Part shown: positions 9,862 to 19,438 of the stretch, piece after piece
Position numbering within the stretch: the stretch's first letter is position 1
Layout of the letters: each line of letters starts with the position of its first letter
NCBI RefSeq assembly: GCF_900112395.1
Contig: NZ_FOLN01000004.1
Coordinates: 186,001 to 250,000 of the forward strand
From: Algibacter lectus
GTDB lineage: Bacteria; Bacteroidota; Bacteroidia; Flavobacteriales; Flavobacteriaceae
DNA length: 64,000 bases
Direction of reading: 5' to 3'
The notes under the pieces: generated by a model
The model's database searches: none
What the model saw: only the letters and a program-made list of their open reading frames with translations
Told to the model about the DNA's origin: nothing
Translations under genes and position numbers: made by a program

Positions 9862-10296
9862 CTACATCCAAGTACTCCAAGGAATTCTTGATAAAAACAA
9901 TAATAACGCAATACTATAAAAGATTGCTATTGTTTTTAACTTCCCTTTTGAAGTTAATTTCTTTTTATGTTTTGAATAACCAATTGTAATTAAAGCCACT
10001 GCGATAATATTAATAAACGGGTGCTCAACAAGGTATAATCTCGCCATAGAGTTACTCATTACTTTTCCGCCTAACTCGCCCCATAACAAAAATTTTGGTG
10101 ATACAAAGTACAACACAAGACCAATTAATAATTGAATATGAGATACTATTAATGTGAATAATGATCTTCTAAAATCGTTGTTTTCATATTCTTTATCTCC
10201 TATTGTTTTTATAACAGCACTTACAGCAGCTATTAATAATACAATAAGCACTAAATATGCCCAATAGGAATGGAGTGATAATACAATGTTGTACAT
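9862..10296 (-). CDS. Four-helix membrane protein, unknown
   Basis: This 144-residue protein has four probable membrane helices, around residues 10-28, 46-66, 92-107 and 122-140. Histidines and a Trp occur near the helices (LHSYWAYL, SHIQLLIGL, EHPFINII), a pattern reminiscent of small cytochrome b-like proteins, though haem binding cannot be asserted. Similar flavobacterial proteins are, to my memory, variously labelled cytochrome b or even ribosomal protein L27 by annotation error. It is a single-gene unit with a -7 box upstream and a strong terminator downstream. Confidence 0.72.
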   Translation of the reverse strand: MYNIVLSLHSYWAYLVLIVLLIAAVSAVIKTIGDKEYENNDFRRSLFTLIVSHIQLLIGLVLYFVSPKFLLWGELGGKVMSNSMARLYLVEHPFINIIAVALITIGYSKHKKKLTSKGKLKTIAIFYSIALLLFLSRIPWSTWM

Positions 10297-10321
10297 GAAT
10301 GTTTTGTTTTAATTATAGATG

Positions 10322-10329
10322 CAAAAATA
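10322..10329 (-). promoter_or_regulatory. -7 promoter box for the 9862-10296 gene
   Basis: TATTTTTG on the minus strand is a perfect TAnnTTTG match. It lies 25 bases upstream of the ATG. The terminator of the upstream endonuclease gene lies just before it, so the -33 region overlaps that hairpin. Confidence 0.55.
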
Positions 10330-10344
10330 GTAATTATAATTCAC

Positions 10345-10372
10345 AAAAAAACCGCTTCGATTGAAGCGGTTT
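10345..10372 (-). terminator. Rho-independent terminator of endonuclease gene
   Basis: A 10-bp stem AAACCGCTTC / GAAGCGGTTT (10349-10358 with 10363-10372) with a GATT loop is followed by a U-tract on the minus strand. It lies 27 bases past the endonuclease stop codon. Confidence 0.9.
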
Positions 10373-10399
10373 AAAAGTTTTTCTAAATTAGAATAATTC

Positions 10400-12001
10400 T
10401 TATTCCCATTTATTTTCTGCAGTCGTACCGCCCCAAATTAAAGTGGCTATGTATGGATTATCAATAAAAGGGTTTCTATTGCCTTGTGCGGCATAAATTA
10501 CGTTGTTACGTTGTTCTTCAAAGGCTGATACTGGATCGGCAACGTTCCATGCTTTAAAAAGCTCTAAACCACCAACTTTATCAAAATCCTCTCCGTAGCG
10601 AATGTTTAAATACATTACCATTCGGGCAACATCACCACGCCAGTCATCACCAGGATACCAAGCTTCTCCAATTAATTTATTAGTTCCGCTTCCATCGATA
10701 TATGGATAGTTACTTCTATCACTGTTAACAGTTGCATCGGCAGATCTTAAATGGTGTAAATCTGAAACAGCTATGTCTGAACTTAACCTAGACTGTGGAA
10801 AAATATGTTCTGTGTTATAAGTTTGTGTTGCATATGGATTATTTCCAGAAGTATACTCCTCCCAATATCTACTTTCACCTGTATACATTAAAATCACATT
10901 ATCTTGATTTGATAAATCGGCATCGGCATTATATAAATAATCATGTCGTTGCGTATAACTTAATATTACCGTGTGCATATCTTGCGTATGTGCAGAAATT
11001 TGATCGAACATTAAATCGGCATCTTCTGTAAAAATAACACCATCGTAATAATCACCTAAACTAGAAGCTATATTAAAATCTATAGATTTTAAAACCGTTA
11101 CTGTAACAGTTGCTGTAGAACATTCCGCTGTTGGTACATCATTATCACAAATAGTATAGGTAAACGTATCGGTGCCTTCAAAACCAGATTGAGGTGTATA
11201 GCGTATTGTTCCATCTGAATTTAAAGTAATAGCACCTTGTGTCAACGAATCATCAGTATCCGTTATTAATGCTCCATCAATAATATCATCATTAGATAGA
11301 ACATTAAAGATATTTAAAGAAGAATCTAAAACCACAGAGTAAGTATCGTCACTTGCTTCTGGGGTTCCTTCGTCTAAAACAGTAATAGTAACAGTAGCTG
11401 TAGAACACTCTGGGTTTACATCATTATCACATATGGTATATGTAAATGTGTCTTCTCCAACAAATCCATTCATAGCAGTATAACCGATTGTACCATCATC
11501 ATTTAAAACAACAGTTCCATTAGTTAAAGTTGTGTCTATAGACTCATATTCCGCACCGTCTACTATAGTATCATTATCTAATAACTCATCAAGTACAGTA
11601 GTTGTACTCTCTAAAACTTCTAAAGCATCGTCTACAGCCAGTGCAGTGCCATTATCCGTAACTGTAACCGTAACCGTACCTGTTGCACAAATTGGCGTAC
11701 TTAAGCTATTACAAATAGTATAAGTGAACGTATCTGTGCCACTAAAGTTATCAGCAGGTGTATAAATAAGTTTATTTAAGATTTCCGTAATAACTCCATT
11801 TTCTGCAGAGACGGCATCGAAATCGGTAAGTTCTGCACTATTTGTAAGTACATCATTACTTAACACATTTATTATTACTTGTGTGTTTTCTGGTGTACTT
11901 GCAGCATCATTAGTTGCAACAGGTGGCTCTATAGCCGCACTATCATCACTTCCGCTACAAGCAAAAAACATTACAAATAAAAATAGATATAAATATTTCA
12001 T
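10400..12001 (-). CDS. Endonuclease I lipoprotein with three Ig-like domains
   Basis: The product has 533 residues starting at MKYLYLFLF. The first ATG in the frame, six codons earlier, gives a poorer signal. Lipobox FFAC puts the lipid on Cys14. Three tandem bacterial Ig-like domains (about 28-110, 115-205 and 208-300) share DTFTYTICDN and CSTATVTVTV segments. The C-terminal ~220 residues are an endonuclease I (Vvn/EndA) domain, with NTEHIFPQS, DLHHLRSADATVNSDRSNYP, and the usual RGDVARMVMYLNIRYG. This family cuts DNA and RNA non-specifically. A surface-anchored nuclease on an Ig stalk would degrade extracellular nucleic acid. It is flanked by its own terminator and by the terminator of the upstream operon, so it is probably transcribed alone. 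Confidence 0.92.
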   Translation of the reverse strand: MKYLYLFLFVMFFACSGSDDSAAIEPPVATNDAASTPENTQVIINVLSNDVLTNSAELTDFDAVSAENGVITEILNKLIYTPADNFSGTDTFTYTICNSLSTPICATGTVTVTVTDNGTALAVDDALEVLESTTTVLDELLDNDTIVDGAEYESIDTTLTNGTVVLNDDGTIGYTAMNGFVGEDTFTYTICDNDVNPECSTATVTITVLDEGTPEASDDTYSVVLDSSLNIFNVLSNDDIIDGALITDTDDSLTQGAITLNSDGTIRYTPQSGFEGTDTFTYTICDNDVPTAECSTATVTVTVLKSIDFNIASSLGDYYDGVIFTEDADLMFDQISAHTQDMHTVILSYTQRHDYLYNADADLSNQDNVILMYTGESRYWEEYTSGNNPYATQTYNTEHIFPQSRLSSDIAVSDLHHLRSADATVNSDRSNYPYIDGSGTNKLIGEAWYPGDDWRGDVARMVMYLNIRYGEDFDKVGGLELFKAWNVADPVSAFEEQRNNVIYAAQGNRNPFIDNPYIATLIWGGTTAENKWE

Positions 12002-12019
12002 AATAAAAAAGTTTAGCAA

Positions 12020-12052
12020 AAAAAACCTCTGACATAAAGTGAGAGGTTTTTT
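12020..12052 (-). terminator. Terminator of the 12079-16299 operon
   Basis: An 11-bp stem AAAAAACCTCT / AGAGGTTTTTT (12020-12030 with 12042-12052) lies between the repeat lipoprotein gene and the endonuclease gene. The A-rich left arm supplies the U-tract on the minus strand. Confidence 0.85.
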
Positions 12053-12078
12053 CTTATTATTTAATTAAAGTATTGTTA

Positions 12079-13743
12079 TTATTGGTATACCCAAACTCCG
12101 TCAGTTTTAACTACATACTGAGTTTCTGTTACCGTAGCACCTGTATATGCTACATAAGATACAGCATATTTTTGTCCTTCTTCTGCTCCAGAATCTCTTG
12201 CGTTTAATAAAACATTAAGAGCCTCTAATAGTGTCTCATCATCCCAGTAGGTATCACTAGTATCTCTTCTATCAAAACTTTTAAAGAATCCTAAGTTATC
12301 TGCTGGCTCAGGATAATCTTCTATTAGTGCAGTAGAAATTAAAGTAATGTCTGCAGCTAGTAATGAGTAATTAATTGTGTTATCTGGAACCCACTGACCA
12401 TCTTCAAAACCATATTGGAATGAAGTTTCAATTATATCTTGAGGTAAAGCCCATTTATCACCATCAAAAACACTAGATCCATATTTAGTAGTTGTTGCAC
12501 CACTACTATAATACCTATATTGAACAGTAGAAACATCTCCAGCCTGAGCATAAGGATATAAAGACTCTAAGAAAATCTCTAATTTGTAGATAGATCCTGA
12601 ATCAAAGTTACCATAAGATTCACCTAACAAATCATAATCTGCACTAGAGAAAACATAAGGGAATTCCCAATCTCCATTATTTTTCGCTACTATAGTTGTA
12701 ACTTCGGTAATAGTTGCTGGGTTTACAACATATTCTCCAGATTCGTATTTAAGAGTCAAAACTTGAGTTGTAGCAGAGCCGTTATAAATAGCATAAGTTA
12801 CAACATAAAGACCTCCTTCTGTTGTTGCTGGTAAAACAAGATTTAAACCTTCTAAAATCATTTCTTGACTCCAGTAATTATCACTTGTAGACCTCACATC
12901 AAAACTATAAAAAGTACCTAAATTTTCAGCAGGACCAGAATATGTTACGGCCAATGCTGCAGCAATATCATCAATATCTGTACTTGAAAGCGTATACTCT
13001 GTTCCAGTTGCAGCAGTTACTTCAACGTTTAAGTTTATAAATTTACTTCCGTTATATTGTAACGTAACAGATTCAGAACTTGAAGGTCCATAAGTTGCGA
13101 AAGAAACAGAAACCACTTGACCAGCAGCATATTTACCTGCTAAAAGCGCATCCATTGCTTCTAATATCATATCATCAGACCAATAAGAACTACTAGAATC
13201 CCATCTACCAAAATTCCCATAACTTGCAGCATTATCTGCAGGGTTCGGGTATTTATCAGCTAAAGCAGCTCCAATAGTTTCAAAATCAGCACTAGATAAT
13301 TCATAAGCTAAAACCTCAGCATTATATGTTAACTCTACAAATGTTCCATTTAAAGCCGTTTCATAATTTGAACTTAAATATCCCTCGATACCAGATAAAC
13401 CAGCTAAAGTTTCGGTAGTACTCATTGTTTCAAGTAACGTAGGGCTATAAAGATTATATCCAACATTTACTAAAGATCCCTCTCCCCAAACTGGGTACTT
13501 ATTTGCTAAGAAATCTGGAATAACTAAATCGGCAAGATCTTGATTTAAAAAATAAGCTATAGAATCTAATTCACCTTCATAGATTTCATAATCCTCATCA
13601 GTAAAAGTATATTGCTCTACACCTTTAATAAAATCAACACCTTCTATATCGCGCTCTTGAATATCATCAGTAATATCTTCTAAAGGATTACATCCTGTAA
13701 AGACTACTCCTAGAACTAATAAATAATATATTATTTTTTTCAT
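12079..13743 (-). CDS. Repeat-built surface lipoprotein, TonB-receptor partner
   Basis: A 554-residue lipoprotein (lipobox VFTGC, Cys18) of unknown function. After residue ~145 it consists of tandem repeats of about 90-100 residues, at about 148-236, 250-340 and 459-554. A more diverged unit lies at about 365-432. Each good unit carries LxxxDI/F..I..AL...YP.PA.N.G.F..FD.R..S..YW...M/TLLEAL and ends in a beta segment such as VVSVSFATY or YAVSYVAYTG. An N-terminal region (40-145) may hold a worn copy. It follows the TonB receptor by 12 bases, like a SusC/SusD pair, but it lacks SusD-type TPR features that I would recognise. It is probably the ligand-binding lid or surface partner of that receptor. 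Confidence 0.8.
   Translation of the reverse strand: MKKIIYYLLVLGVVFTGCNPLEDITDDIQERDIEGVDFIKGVEQYTFTDEDYEIYEGELDSIAYFLNQDLADLVIPDFLANKYPVWGEGSLVNVGYNLYSPTLLETMSTTETLAGLSGIEGYLSSNYETALNGTFVELTYNAEVLAYELSSADFETIGAALADKYPNPADNAASYGNFGRWDSSSSYWSDDMILEAMDALLAGKYAAGQVVSVSFATYGPSSSESVTLQYNGSKFINLNVEVTAATGTEYTLSSTDIDDIAAALAVTYSGPAENLGTFYSFDVRSTSDNYWSQEMILEGLNLVLPATTEGGLYVVTYAIYNGSATTQVLTLKYESGEYVVNPATITEVTTIVAKNNGDWEFPYVFSSADYDLLGESYGNFDSGSIYKLEIFLESLYPYAQAGDVSTVQYRYYSSGATTTKYGSSVFDGDKWALPQDIIETSFQYGFEDGQWVPDNTINYSLLAADITLISTALIEDYPEPADNLGFFKSFDRRDTSDTYWDDETLLEALNVLLNARDSGAEEGQKYAVSYVAYTGATVTETQYVVKTDGVWVYQ
12082..13302 (-). repeat. Intragenic tandem protein repeats
   Basis: Codons for the repeat units of the lipoprotein lie at about 13036-13302, 12724-12996, 12448-12651 (diverged) and 12082-12369. 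The units agree in protein sequence more clearly than in DNA, so this is an old duplication and not a slipped microsatellite. Confidence 0.7.
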
Positions 13744-13755
13744 TTTGAATATTTT

Positions 13756-16299
13756 TTAAAATTTAAGTTTTGCTCCAATACTAAATGTTCTACCTGTACC
13801 GAAATACACTAGTGCTGTATCAGCAGTACCATCTAAAGCATCTGTTACGTATTCTGTATCGAACACATTGTTAATACGACCTGTTAAAGTAGCATCGAAA
13901 GGACCAAATTTGAAACCATGACTTACAACAGCATCAAACAATCCGTAATCTGGTAATTTCCAAGCATCATCACCTGGTTCTCCTCTTTCACTAGGGTCGA
14001 AATCTGCATAAAGGTTTCCAAAATAATTATAATCTAGAACAACTCTTGTATCTGGTGTTAACTTGTAGTTTAAACCTAACGCTAATGTTGTTTGAGCAGC
14101 ATCACCAACATGTAAATCTTCTATGAAAAGATCTACAGTTTCTATTAAGTTTTGATCTTCATCAAGAATTTGAACATCTGTTACATTGTTATCCCATCTC
14201 CAATCTCCTAAAGACATCATACCTGTAACATTTAATTTATCGGTAGCTTTATAAATAAAATCGAACTCAACACCTTGATGAATTGCGTTTACGCCTAAAA
14301 TATTAGCAAATGCATTTGTACCATCTGGCTGTTGAAAAGAAGCTGTTTCCGTTCTATCTTTCCAAGTTGTTCTATAAACGTTTACGTTAGCAGTAAGTTT
14401 TTCACTTCTGAAACCATATCCTAATTCAAAACTAAATATTTTTTGATTTTCAGCATTCTCATTGATATGCTCATTATCAAATTCTTGAAAAACAGCATCA
14501 AAATCAGCAGCTTTTTCAAAATAACCAATATTCATAAATACATTATGGTTGTTATCTAATCGATAGTTAGCACCACCTTTTGTACTAAAACCTAAGAAAT
14601 TATAACGATCTGTTGATTGTAATGGATCTGTATCTAAATAACCAAAATAATCAACTCTCTTGTAAGAGGTGTTAGATAATGCCGCAGATAAAAACGTATT
14701 AAAGTTTTCGTTTACATCATATTCTATTTGTCCAAAAGCACCTAACCAACCTACTAAGCCATCATTATAGTAACTTCTTTTATCTCCAACTTTAAGTATT
14801 TGATTTGGGTTATTTACAACATCATCATCTTCTTGTAAATATTGACCACCTAATAAATCTGTTACTTCAGAAAAGTGTATTCCTTTGTAGTTTCTGTAAT
14901 CAAGACCTGTTAATAAAACTATATCATCAGTTAAATCTGTTTTTAAAGTTGATAACACTCCGTACCAGTTATGGTCGTTTCTAGAAGCTCTTAAAGCAGT
15001 TGTAGAACCGTTCGCTCCATTTGCAATATTTTCGTCAACAATTTTATCGAAATCAATGGTTCCGTAAAGACCATTTCTATATTCACTATATCCTGTACTA
15101 TCGAAAGTAAATTTATTATCTCCAGCGGTTCCACCACCACCGCCAGTACCAAAAGAGGCATAAGCAACAGTTGAGATAGACGTTTTATCACTTAATGTCC
15201 AGTAATGATTTACAGACATTTGTGGTTTGTTGTAAAAGTTATCTTCTTGGTGTAAAACTTGACCATCTTTATAACCCCAATCTGCATTAAATTTTCTACC
15301 TCTTTCACTGTTTTCAAAAGTAGAAATTAATTGTCTGTTTTGTCTTTGACCATGACGTTGCTTTGAACCAAAAGCTGTAAACGAAAGTTTATGAAAATCG
15401 TTTATTTCTTTAGATAAGTTAACAAAGTATGAAACACCAGTAAATTCTGTTCCATCTACATAACCATTACCACTAGTTTGAGCAGCAGAAACTGTTGCAG
15501 CAAAACCTTTATCATTTACACCTGTAGAGTATGTAAGACCATATTTTTCGTAACCATCGTTAGCGATAGACGTAAATACACTACCACCTTCTTCAACATC
15601 TGTTGTTTTTGTGATTACATTAATTGTTCCTCCAATAGAAGGTACAGCTACTTTAGAAGCACCTAAACCTCTTTGCACTTGCATAGTTGAAGTAACATCA
15701 CCTAAACCAGCCCAGTTAGACCAGTAAACAGCTCCGTTTTCCATATCGTTAACAGGAATACCATTAATCATAACAGCAACGTTTTCAGATTGAAAACCTC
15801 TAATTCTTGTTTTAGCATCACCATATCCACCACCTGTTTTAGTAGTGTAAATACCTGGTGTAGATTTTAAAATTTCAGGAAACTCTTGTGTTCCTAATTT
15901 AAGTTCAATATCTGCTGCTTTTACTGTAGATACAGCAACAGGCGTTTTTCTATCAACCGCCACAGATGCAATAATTTGAACTGTTTCTAAACCTACTTGA
16001 CTAGGCTCTAACGTTACATTTTTTAAAGATGAATCTCCAGAAAAAGAAATTGTTTTAGAGGTGTAACCTACGTAAGTAATTATAATTTCACCTGAACTCG
16101 ATTTTGTTTTAAGAGTGAAATTTCCATCAAAGTCTGTTACAACTCCGTTGGTCGTACCTTTCTCGACAACATTAGCACCAGGAAGAGGCATGTTGATACC
16201 TTGTTCCAAGACAGTACCAGTAATAGTACTTTGTGCCATAATAACTGTACTGAACAACAGTGCCACAGTTAGTAATAAATAATTTGTTGTTTTTTTCAT
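13756..16299 (-). CDS. TonB-dependent receptor with carboxypeptidase-like domain
   Basis: 847 residues, with a signal peptide ending VIMAQ. A carboxypeptidase-like domain (~23-110: ITGTVLEQGINMPLPGANV, GVVTDFDGNFTL) is followed by a plug (~118-230). The plug shows the classical KSTPGIYTTKTGGGYGDAKT start, IRGFQSENVAVMINGIPVND and WSNWAGLGDV, and ends GGTINVITK. A beta barrel closes with a terminal aromatic motif (FSIGAKLKF). It should import a ligand bound by the lipoprotein encoded just downstream. The family resembles the receptor at 5738 in plug signature. A consensus promoter lies 40 bases upstream, and the pair ends at the terminator at 12020. Substrate unknown. Confidence 0.94.
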   Translation of the reverse strand: MKKTTNYLLLTVALLFSTVIMAQSTITGTVLEQGINMPLPGANVVEKGTTNGVVTDFDGNFTLKTKSSSGEIIITYVGYTSKTISFSGDSSLKNVTLEPSQVGLETVQIIASVAVDRKTPVAVSTVKAADIELKLGTQEFPEILKSTPGIYTTKTGGGYGDAKTRIRGFQSENVAVMINGIPVNDMENGAVYWSNWAGLGDVTSTMQVQRGLGASKVAVPSIGGTINVITKTTDVEEGGSVFTSIANDGYEKYGLTYSTGVNDKGFAATVSAAQTSGNGYVDGTEFTGVSYFVNLSKEINDFHKLSFTAFGSKQRHGQRQNRQLISTFENSERGRKFNADWGYKDGQVLHQEDNFYNKPQMSVNHYWTLSDKTSISTVAYASFGTGGGGGTAGDNKFTFDSTGYSEYRNGLYGTIDFDKIVDENIANGANGSTTALRASRNDHNWYGVLSTLKTDLTDDIVLLTGLDYRNYKGIHFSEVTDLLGGQYLQEDDDVVNNPNQILKVGDKRSYYNDGLVGWLGAFGQIEYDVNENFNTFLSAALSNTSYKRVDYFGYLDTDPLQSTDRYNFLGFSTKGGANYRLDNNHNVFMNIGYFEKAADFDAVFQEFDNEHINENAENQKIFSFELGYGFRSEKLTANVNVYRTTWKDRTETASFQQPDGTNAFANILGVNAIHQGVEFDFIYKATDKLNVTGMMSLGDWRWDNNVTDVQILDEDQNLIETVDLFIEDLHVGDAAQTTLALGLNYKLTPDTRVVLDYNYFGNLYADFDPSERGEPGDDAWKLPDYGLFDAVVSHGFKFGPFDATLTGRINNVFDTEYVTDALDGTADTALVYFGTGRTFSIGAKLKF

Positions 16300-16338
16300 A
16301 ATTTTAATTATGTATTAATTATTTGAAATTAGTCGGTG

Positions 16339-16365
16339 CAAAAATACGTATAAATTGCGGGCCAA
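16339..16365 (-). promoter_or_regulatory. Promoter of TonB receptor operon
   Basis: A perfect -7 box TATTTTTG (minus strand, 16339-16346) is preceded by TTG at 16363-16365 with a 16-base spacer. The expected start of transcription is near 16332, giving a leader of about 33 bases. Confidence 0.65.
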
Positions 16366-16401
16366 TATTAAGTAAATGTTAAGAAATTTAACAACTTTAA
16401 C

Positions 16402-16442
16402 AAAAAACAAGGCCTTAGTATTTAAAATACTAAGGCCTTTTT
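16402..16442 (-). terminator. Terminator of the pgi operon
   Basis: A 12-bp stem AAGGCCTTAGTA / TACTAAGGCCTT (16409-16420 with 16428-16439), extendable by AT pairs, has A and T runs on both sides. It terminates the operon ending in pgi. Confidence 0.9.
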
Positions 16443-16470
16443 ACGTTTTCTATAAGAATATTCTATCGTT

Positions 16471-18090
16471 TTACTCAGATTGGTTATAATAATTCAATAA
16501 ATTTTGAGTTGAAGAGTCATGTTCATTTGTAACGCTTCCGTTAAATTCTTGTAAAATTTTAGATGCTAGCTGTTTCCCTAACTCTACCCCAAATTGATCG
16601 TAACTAAAAATGTTCCAAATAATTCCTTGTACAAATATTTTATGTTCGTACATTGCAATAAGTTTCCCTAAACTTTCTGGCGACAATTTATTTATAAAAA
16701 TAGTGTTCGTTGGCTTATTTCCTTTAAACACTTTAAACGGTGTTATGGCTTCGTTTGTTCCTTCTGCAACAACCTCTGCTTCTGTTTTACCATTTAGCAA
16801 CGCCTCCGTTTGCGCTAAAAAGTTAGACATTAATTTATCTTGATGATCTTTATTACCATGTAACGACTTAGTAAAACCAATAAAATCTGCCGGTATTAAT
16901 TTAGTACCTTGATGTATTAATTGAAAAAAGGCGTGTTGCGAGTTGGTTCCAGGTTCACCCCAAATAATAGTACCTGTTTGGTAGTCTATAGCATTTCCGT
17001 TTCTATCTACACTTTTCCCGTTGCTTTCCATAATACCTTGTTGTAAATAGGTAGCAAACTGGTTTAAATATTGAGAATATGGAATAACGGCTTCACTTTC
17101 TGCCTCAAAGAAATTATTGTACCATATAGTTAATAATGCTAGAACAACAGGAATGTTAGATTCGAAATCTTCATTTTTAAAATGCTCGTCCATTTTGTTA
17201 GCTCCTTTTAATAAGCTATCAAAATTATCATAACCCACAGCTAAACTAACAGTTAATCCAACGGCACTCCAAAGAGAGAAACGACCTCCAACCCAATCCC
17301 ACATTGGGAAAATATTATTAGCATCTATACCAAAACCTTGTACTTTTTCAATATTGGTAGATACGGCAACAAAATGTTTTGCAATAGCATCACTATTTGC
17401 AGATTTTAAAAACCAATCTTTTAAAGTATTGGCGTTAGATAATGTTTCTTGTGTTGTAAATGTTTTAGAAACAATTACAAATAAAGTTGTTTCTGGATCT
17501 AATTTTTTAATAACCTCATTGACATGATCACCATCTACGTTACTCACAAAATGAGTTGTTAAATGATTTTTATAATACTGAAGAGAATCTACCACCATAG
17601 CTGGCCCAAGATCCGAACCTCCAATACCAATATTTACAACATCGGTGAATGCTTTTCCGGTGTAACCTTTTCTTTGTCCGCTTACAACTTCATTTGTAAA
17701 ACCTTCAATTTTTTGCTTTACTTGATATATTTCTGGCATTACATTAACACCATCAACTTTAAAATCGGCATCTTTAGGTGCTCTTAACGCTGTGTGCAAG
17801 ACTGCTCTACCTTCTGTTTCGTTTATTATTTCACCAGAGAACTGACTCTTAATGGCATCTTTCAGCTTAACATCATCAGCTAATTCTAATAAATACTTTA
17901 ACGTTTCTTCAGTAATTCTATTTTTAGAGAAATCTACATAAAAATCGTCCCATTTAATAGTGAACTTATTTGCTCTAGTTTTATCTTCAGCAAATAAATC
18001 TTTCATATGAACATCTTTTACTGCTTCAAAATGAGCTTGTAATTTCTTCCAAGATTTAGTTGTTGTGGGGTTTATGTTTGGTAATGCCAT
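16471..18090 (-). CDS. pgi: Glucose-6-phosphate isomerase
   Basis: At 539 residues this is a full-length phosphoglucose isomerase, interconverting glucose 6-phosphate and fructose 6-phosphate in glycolysis and gluconeogenesis. The family signatures are clear: [63 protein letters not shown] (catalytic His) and the C-terminal [13 protein letters not shown]. Its start is 8 bases past the M23 peptidase stop, so it is the last gene of a four-gene operon, DUF3108, TDO-like, M23, pgi. A strong hairpin terminator follows. Cytoplasmic. Confidence 0.97.
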   Translation of the reverse strand: MALPNINPTTTKSWKKLQAHFEAVKDVHMKDLFAEDKTRANKFTIKWDDFYVDFSKNRITEETLKYLLELADDVKLKDAIKSQFSGEIINETEGRAVLHTALRAPKDADFKVDGVNVMPEIYQVKQKIEGFTNEVVSGQRKGYTGKAFTDVVNIGIGGSDLGPAMVVDSLQYYKNHLTTHFVSNVDGDHVNEVIKKLDPETTLFVIVSKTFTTQETLSNANTLKDWFLKSANSDAIAKHFVAVSTNIEKVQGFGIDANNIFPMWDWVGGRFSLWSAVGLTVSLAVGYDNFDSLLKGANKMDEHFKNEDFESNIPVVLALLTIWYNNFFEAESEAVIPYSQYLNQFATYLQQGIMESNGKSVDRNGNAIDYQTGTIIWGEPGTNSQHAFFQLIHQGTKLIPADFIGFTKSLHGNKDHQDKLMSNFLAQTEALLNGKTEAEVVAEGTNEAITPFKVFKGNKPTNTIFINKLSPESLGKLIAMYEHKIFVQGIIWNIFSYDQFGVELGKQLASKILQEFNGSVTNEHDSSTQNLLNYYNQSE

Positions 18091-18097
18091 AGGATTA

Positions 18098-19438
18098 TTA
18101 ATTGTTAAATGATATTGCGTTAGTGTTTTGTTTTATAGTTGGTTGATCTAGTTTATCATCTTCAAAAACATCTTCTAAGAAATCAATAGCGTCCAATTTC
18201 TTTTTTATAGGTGAAATAAATTCTAGATACTCTATTTTAAGTGAATCGGAAATTCCTTTTGCTTCAGGCAGTTTTTGCTTAAACGGATCGACCTGCTTAC
18301 CATTTTTCCAAAAACGATAGCAGACGTGTGGCCCACCTGTATTCCCCGTCATACCAACCCAACCAATAACATCACCTTGTTTTACAAATTGCCCCGGTTT
18401 TACATTACGACTTTTCATGTGTAGGTATTGCGTTTCGTATGTAGCATTATGGCGTATTTTCACATAATTACCATTACCTCCGCGTTTTTCAGATTTCGTT
18501 ACCGTACCATTTGCTGTAGCCATAATAGGTGTGCCAATTGGTGCAGCAAAATCAGTCCCCTTATGCGGACGCAATTTAAAACCATAAACCGCAATACGGC
18601 GTTTTAAATTATATCGCGATGAAATTCTACTAAATTGAACAGGTGCTTTTAAAAAGGCACGACGTAAATTTTTTGCTTCATCATTAAAATAATCTTTAAT
18701 ACCATTTACAGTGTCTGAAACAAACTCAAAAGCATAAAAAGGCTCGCTATTATGTTCAAAGTATGCTGCTTTTACATCTTGCACACCAGCATAAATAGTA
18801 TCATCGATATATTTATCGGTATAAATAACCTTAAAGCGATCGCCTTTTTGCAAACGCCTAAAATCTATGGTCCATGCATAAATTTCATCGGCCATTTTAT
18901 AAGCTAAACGCTGGCTTAACCCTTGTTCTTCTAAAGTTTGTGAAATATTATTAGTAATAATACCTGTTGCTGTTTTTTCAACATACTTTATAGGTTTTCT
19001 ACTTGTATATGCATGAATAGAATCTTGAAAATTAACCACAATATACTCTTCTACATTTGGTTGGTAAACAAAACATTTTGGTGTTTCTAAAGAGTCTTTA
19101 GCACACAAAAGCGTGTAAGGTTTACCCGGGCGCAAGCTTCTAACATTAAAACTATCTTTAGCTTTTTCTACTATATTGTAAATCTCTGGGTAAGTTACAT
19201 GGTTACGATCTAGAATTTTACCAAAAGTATCACCACTTTTAATAGTATCGCGCTTCACAATAAAATCGTCTAGATTAAACCCGAATTCAAAGTTTTCTTC
19301 AGGCATTTCTATTACAGCTAAATCCTGCTCCTCTAAATCACTTTGCTTCGCATCGTCTTTACAGCTTGCAAAAAACACAGCGCATGCTAATAGAATTATA
19401 TATTTGTTCCCCACTCTTGTATCTCTTTCTCTGTCCAT
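18098..19438 (-). CDS. M23-family peptidase lipoprotein
   Basis: The protein is 446 residues from the ATG at 19438, or 438 from an in-frame GTG at 19414, which gives a tidier lipoprotein signal ([14 protein letters not shown]). The middle has a LysM/Csd3-like region ([21 protein letters not shown]). The C-terminal M23 domain (~290-395) shows [13 protein letters not shown] (His/Asp zinc ligands), YLHM, and GPHVCYRFW where the normal HxH motif reads His-Val-Cys. M23 enzymes cut peptidoglycan crosslinks, so whether this one is active with a Cys in the zinc site is open. The 5' end overlaps the TDO-like gene by 43 bases (19 with the GTG), indicating translational coupling. Confidence 0.88.
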   Translation of the reverse strand: MDRERDTRVGNKYIILLACAVFFASCKDDAKQSDLEEQDLAVIEMPEENFEFGFNLDDFIVKRDTIKSGDTFGKILDRNHVTYPEIYNIVEKAKDSFNVRSLRPGKPYTLLCAKDSLETPKCFVYQPNVEEYIVVNFQDSIHAYTSRKPIKYVEKTATGIITNNISQTLEEQGLSQRLAYKMADEIYAWTIDFRRLQKGDRFKVIYTDKYIDDTIYAGVQDVKAAYFEHNSEPFYAFEFVSDTVNGIKDYFNDEAKNLRRAFLKAPVQFSRISSRYNLKRRIAVYGFKLRPHKGTDFAAPIGTPIMATANGTVTKSEKRGGNGNYVKIRHNATYETQYLHMKSRNVKPGQFVKQGDVIGWVGMTGNTGGPHVCYRFWKNGKQVDPFKQKLPEAKGISDSLKIEYLEFISPIKKKLDAIDFLEDVFEDDKLDQPTIKQNTNAISFNN

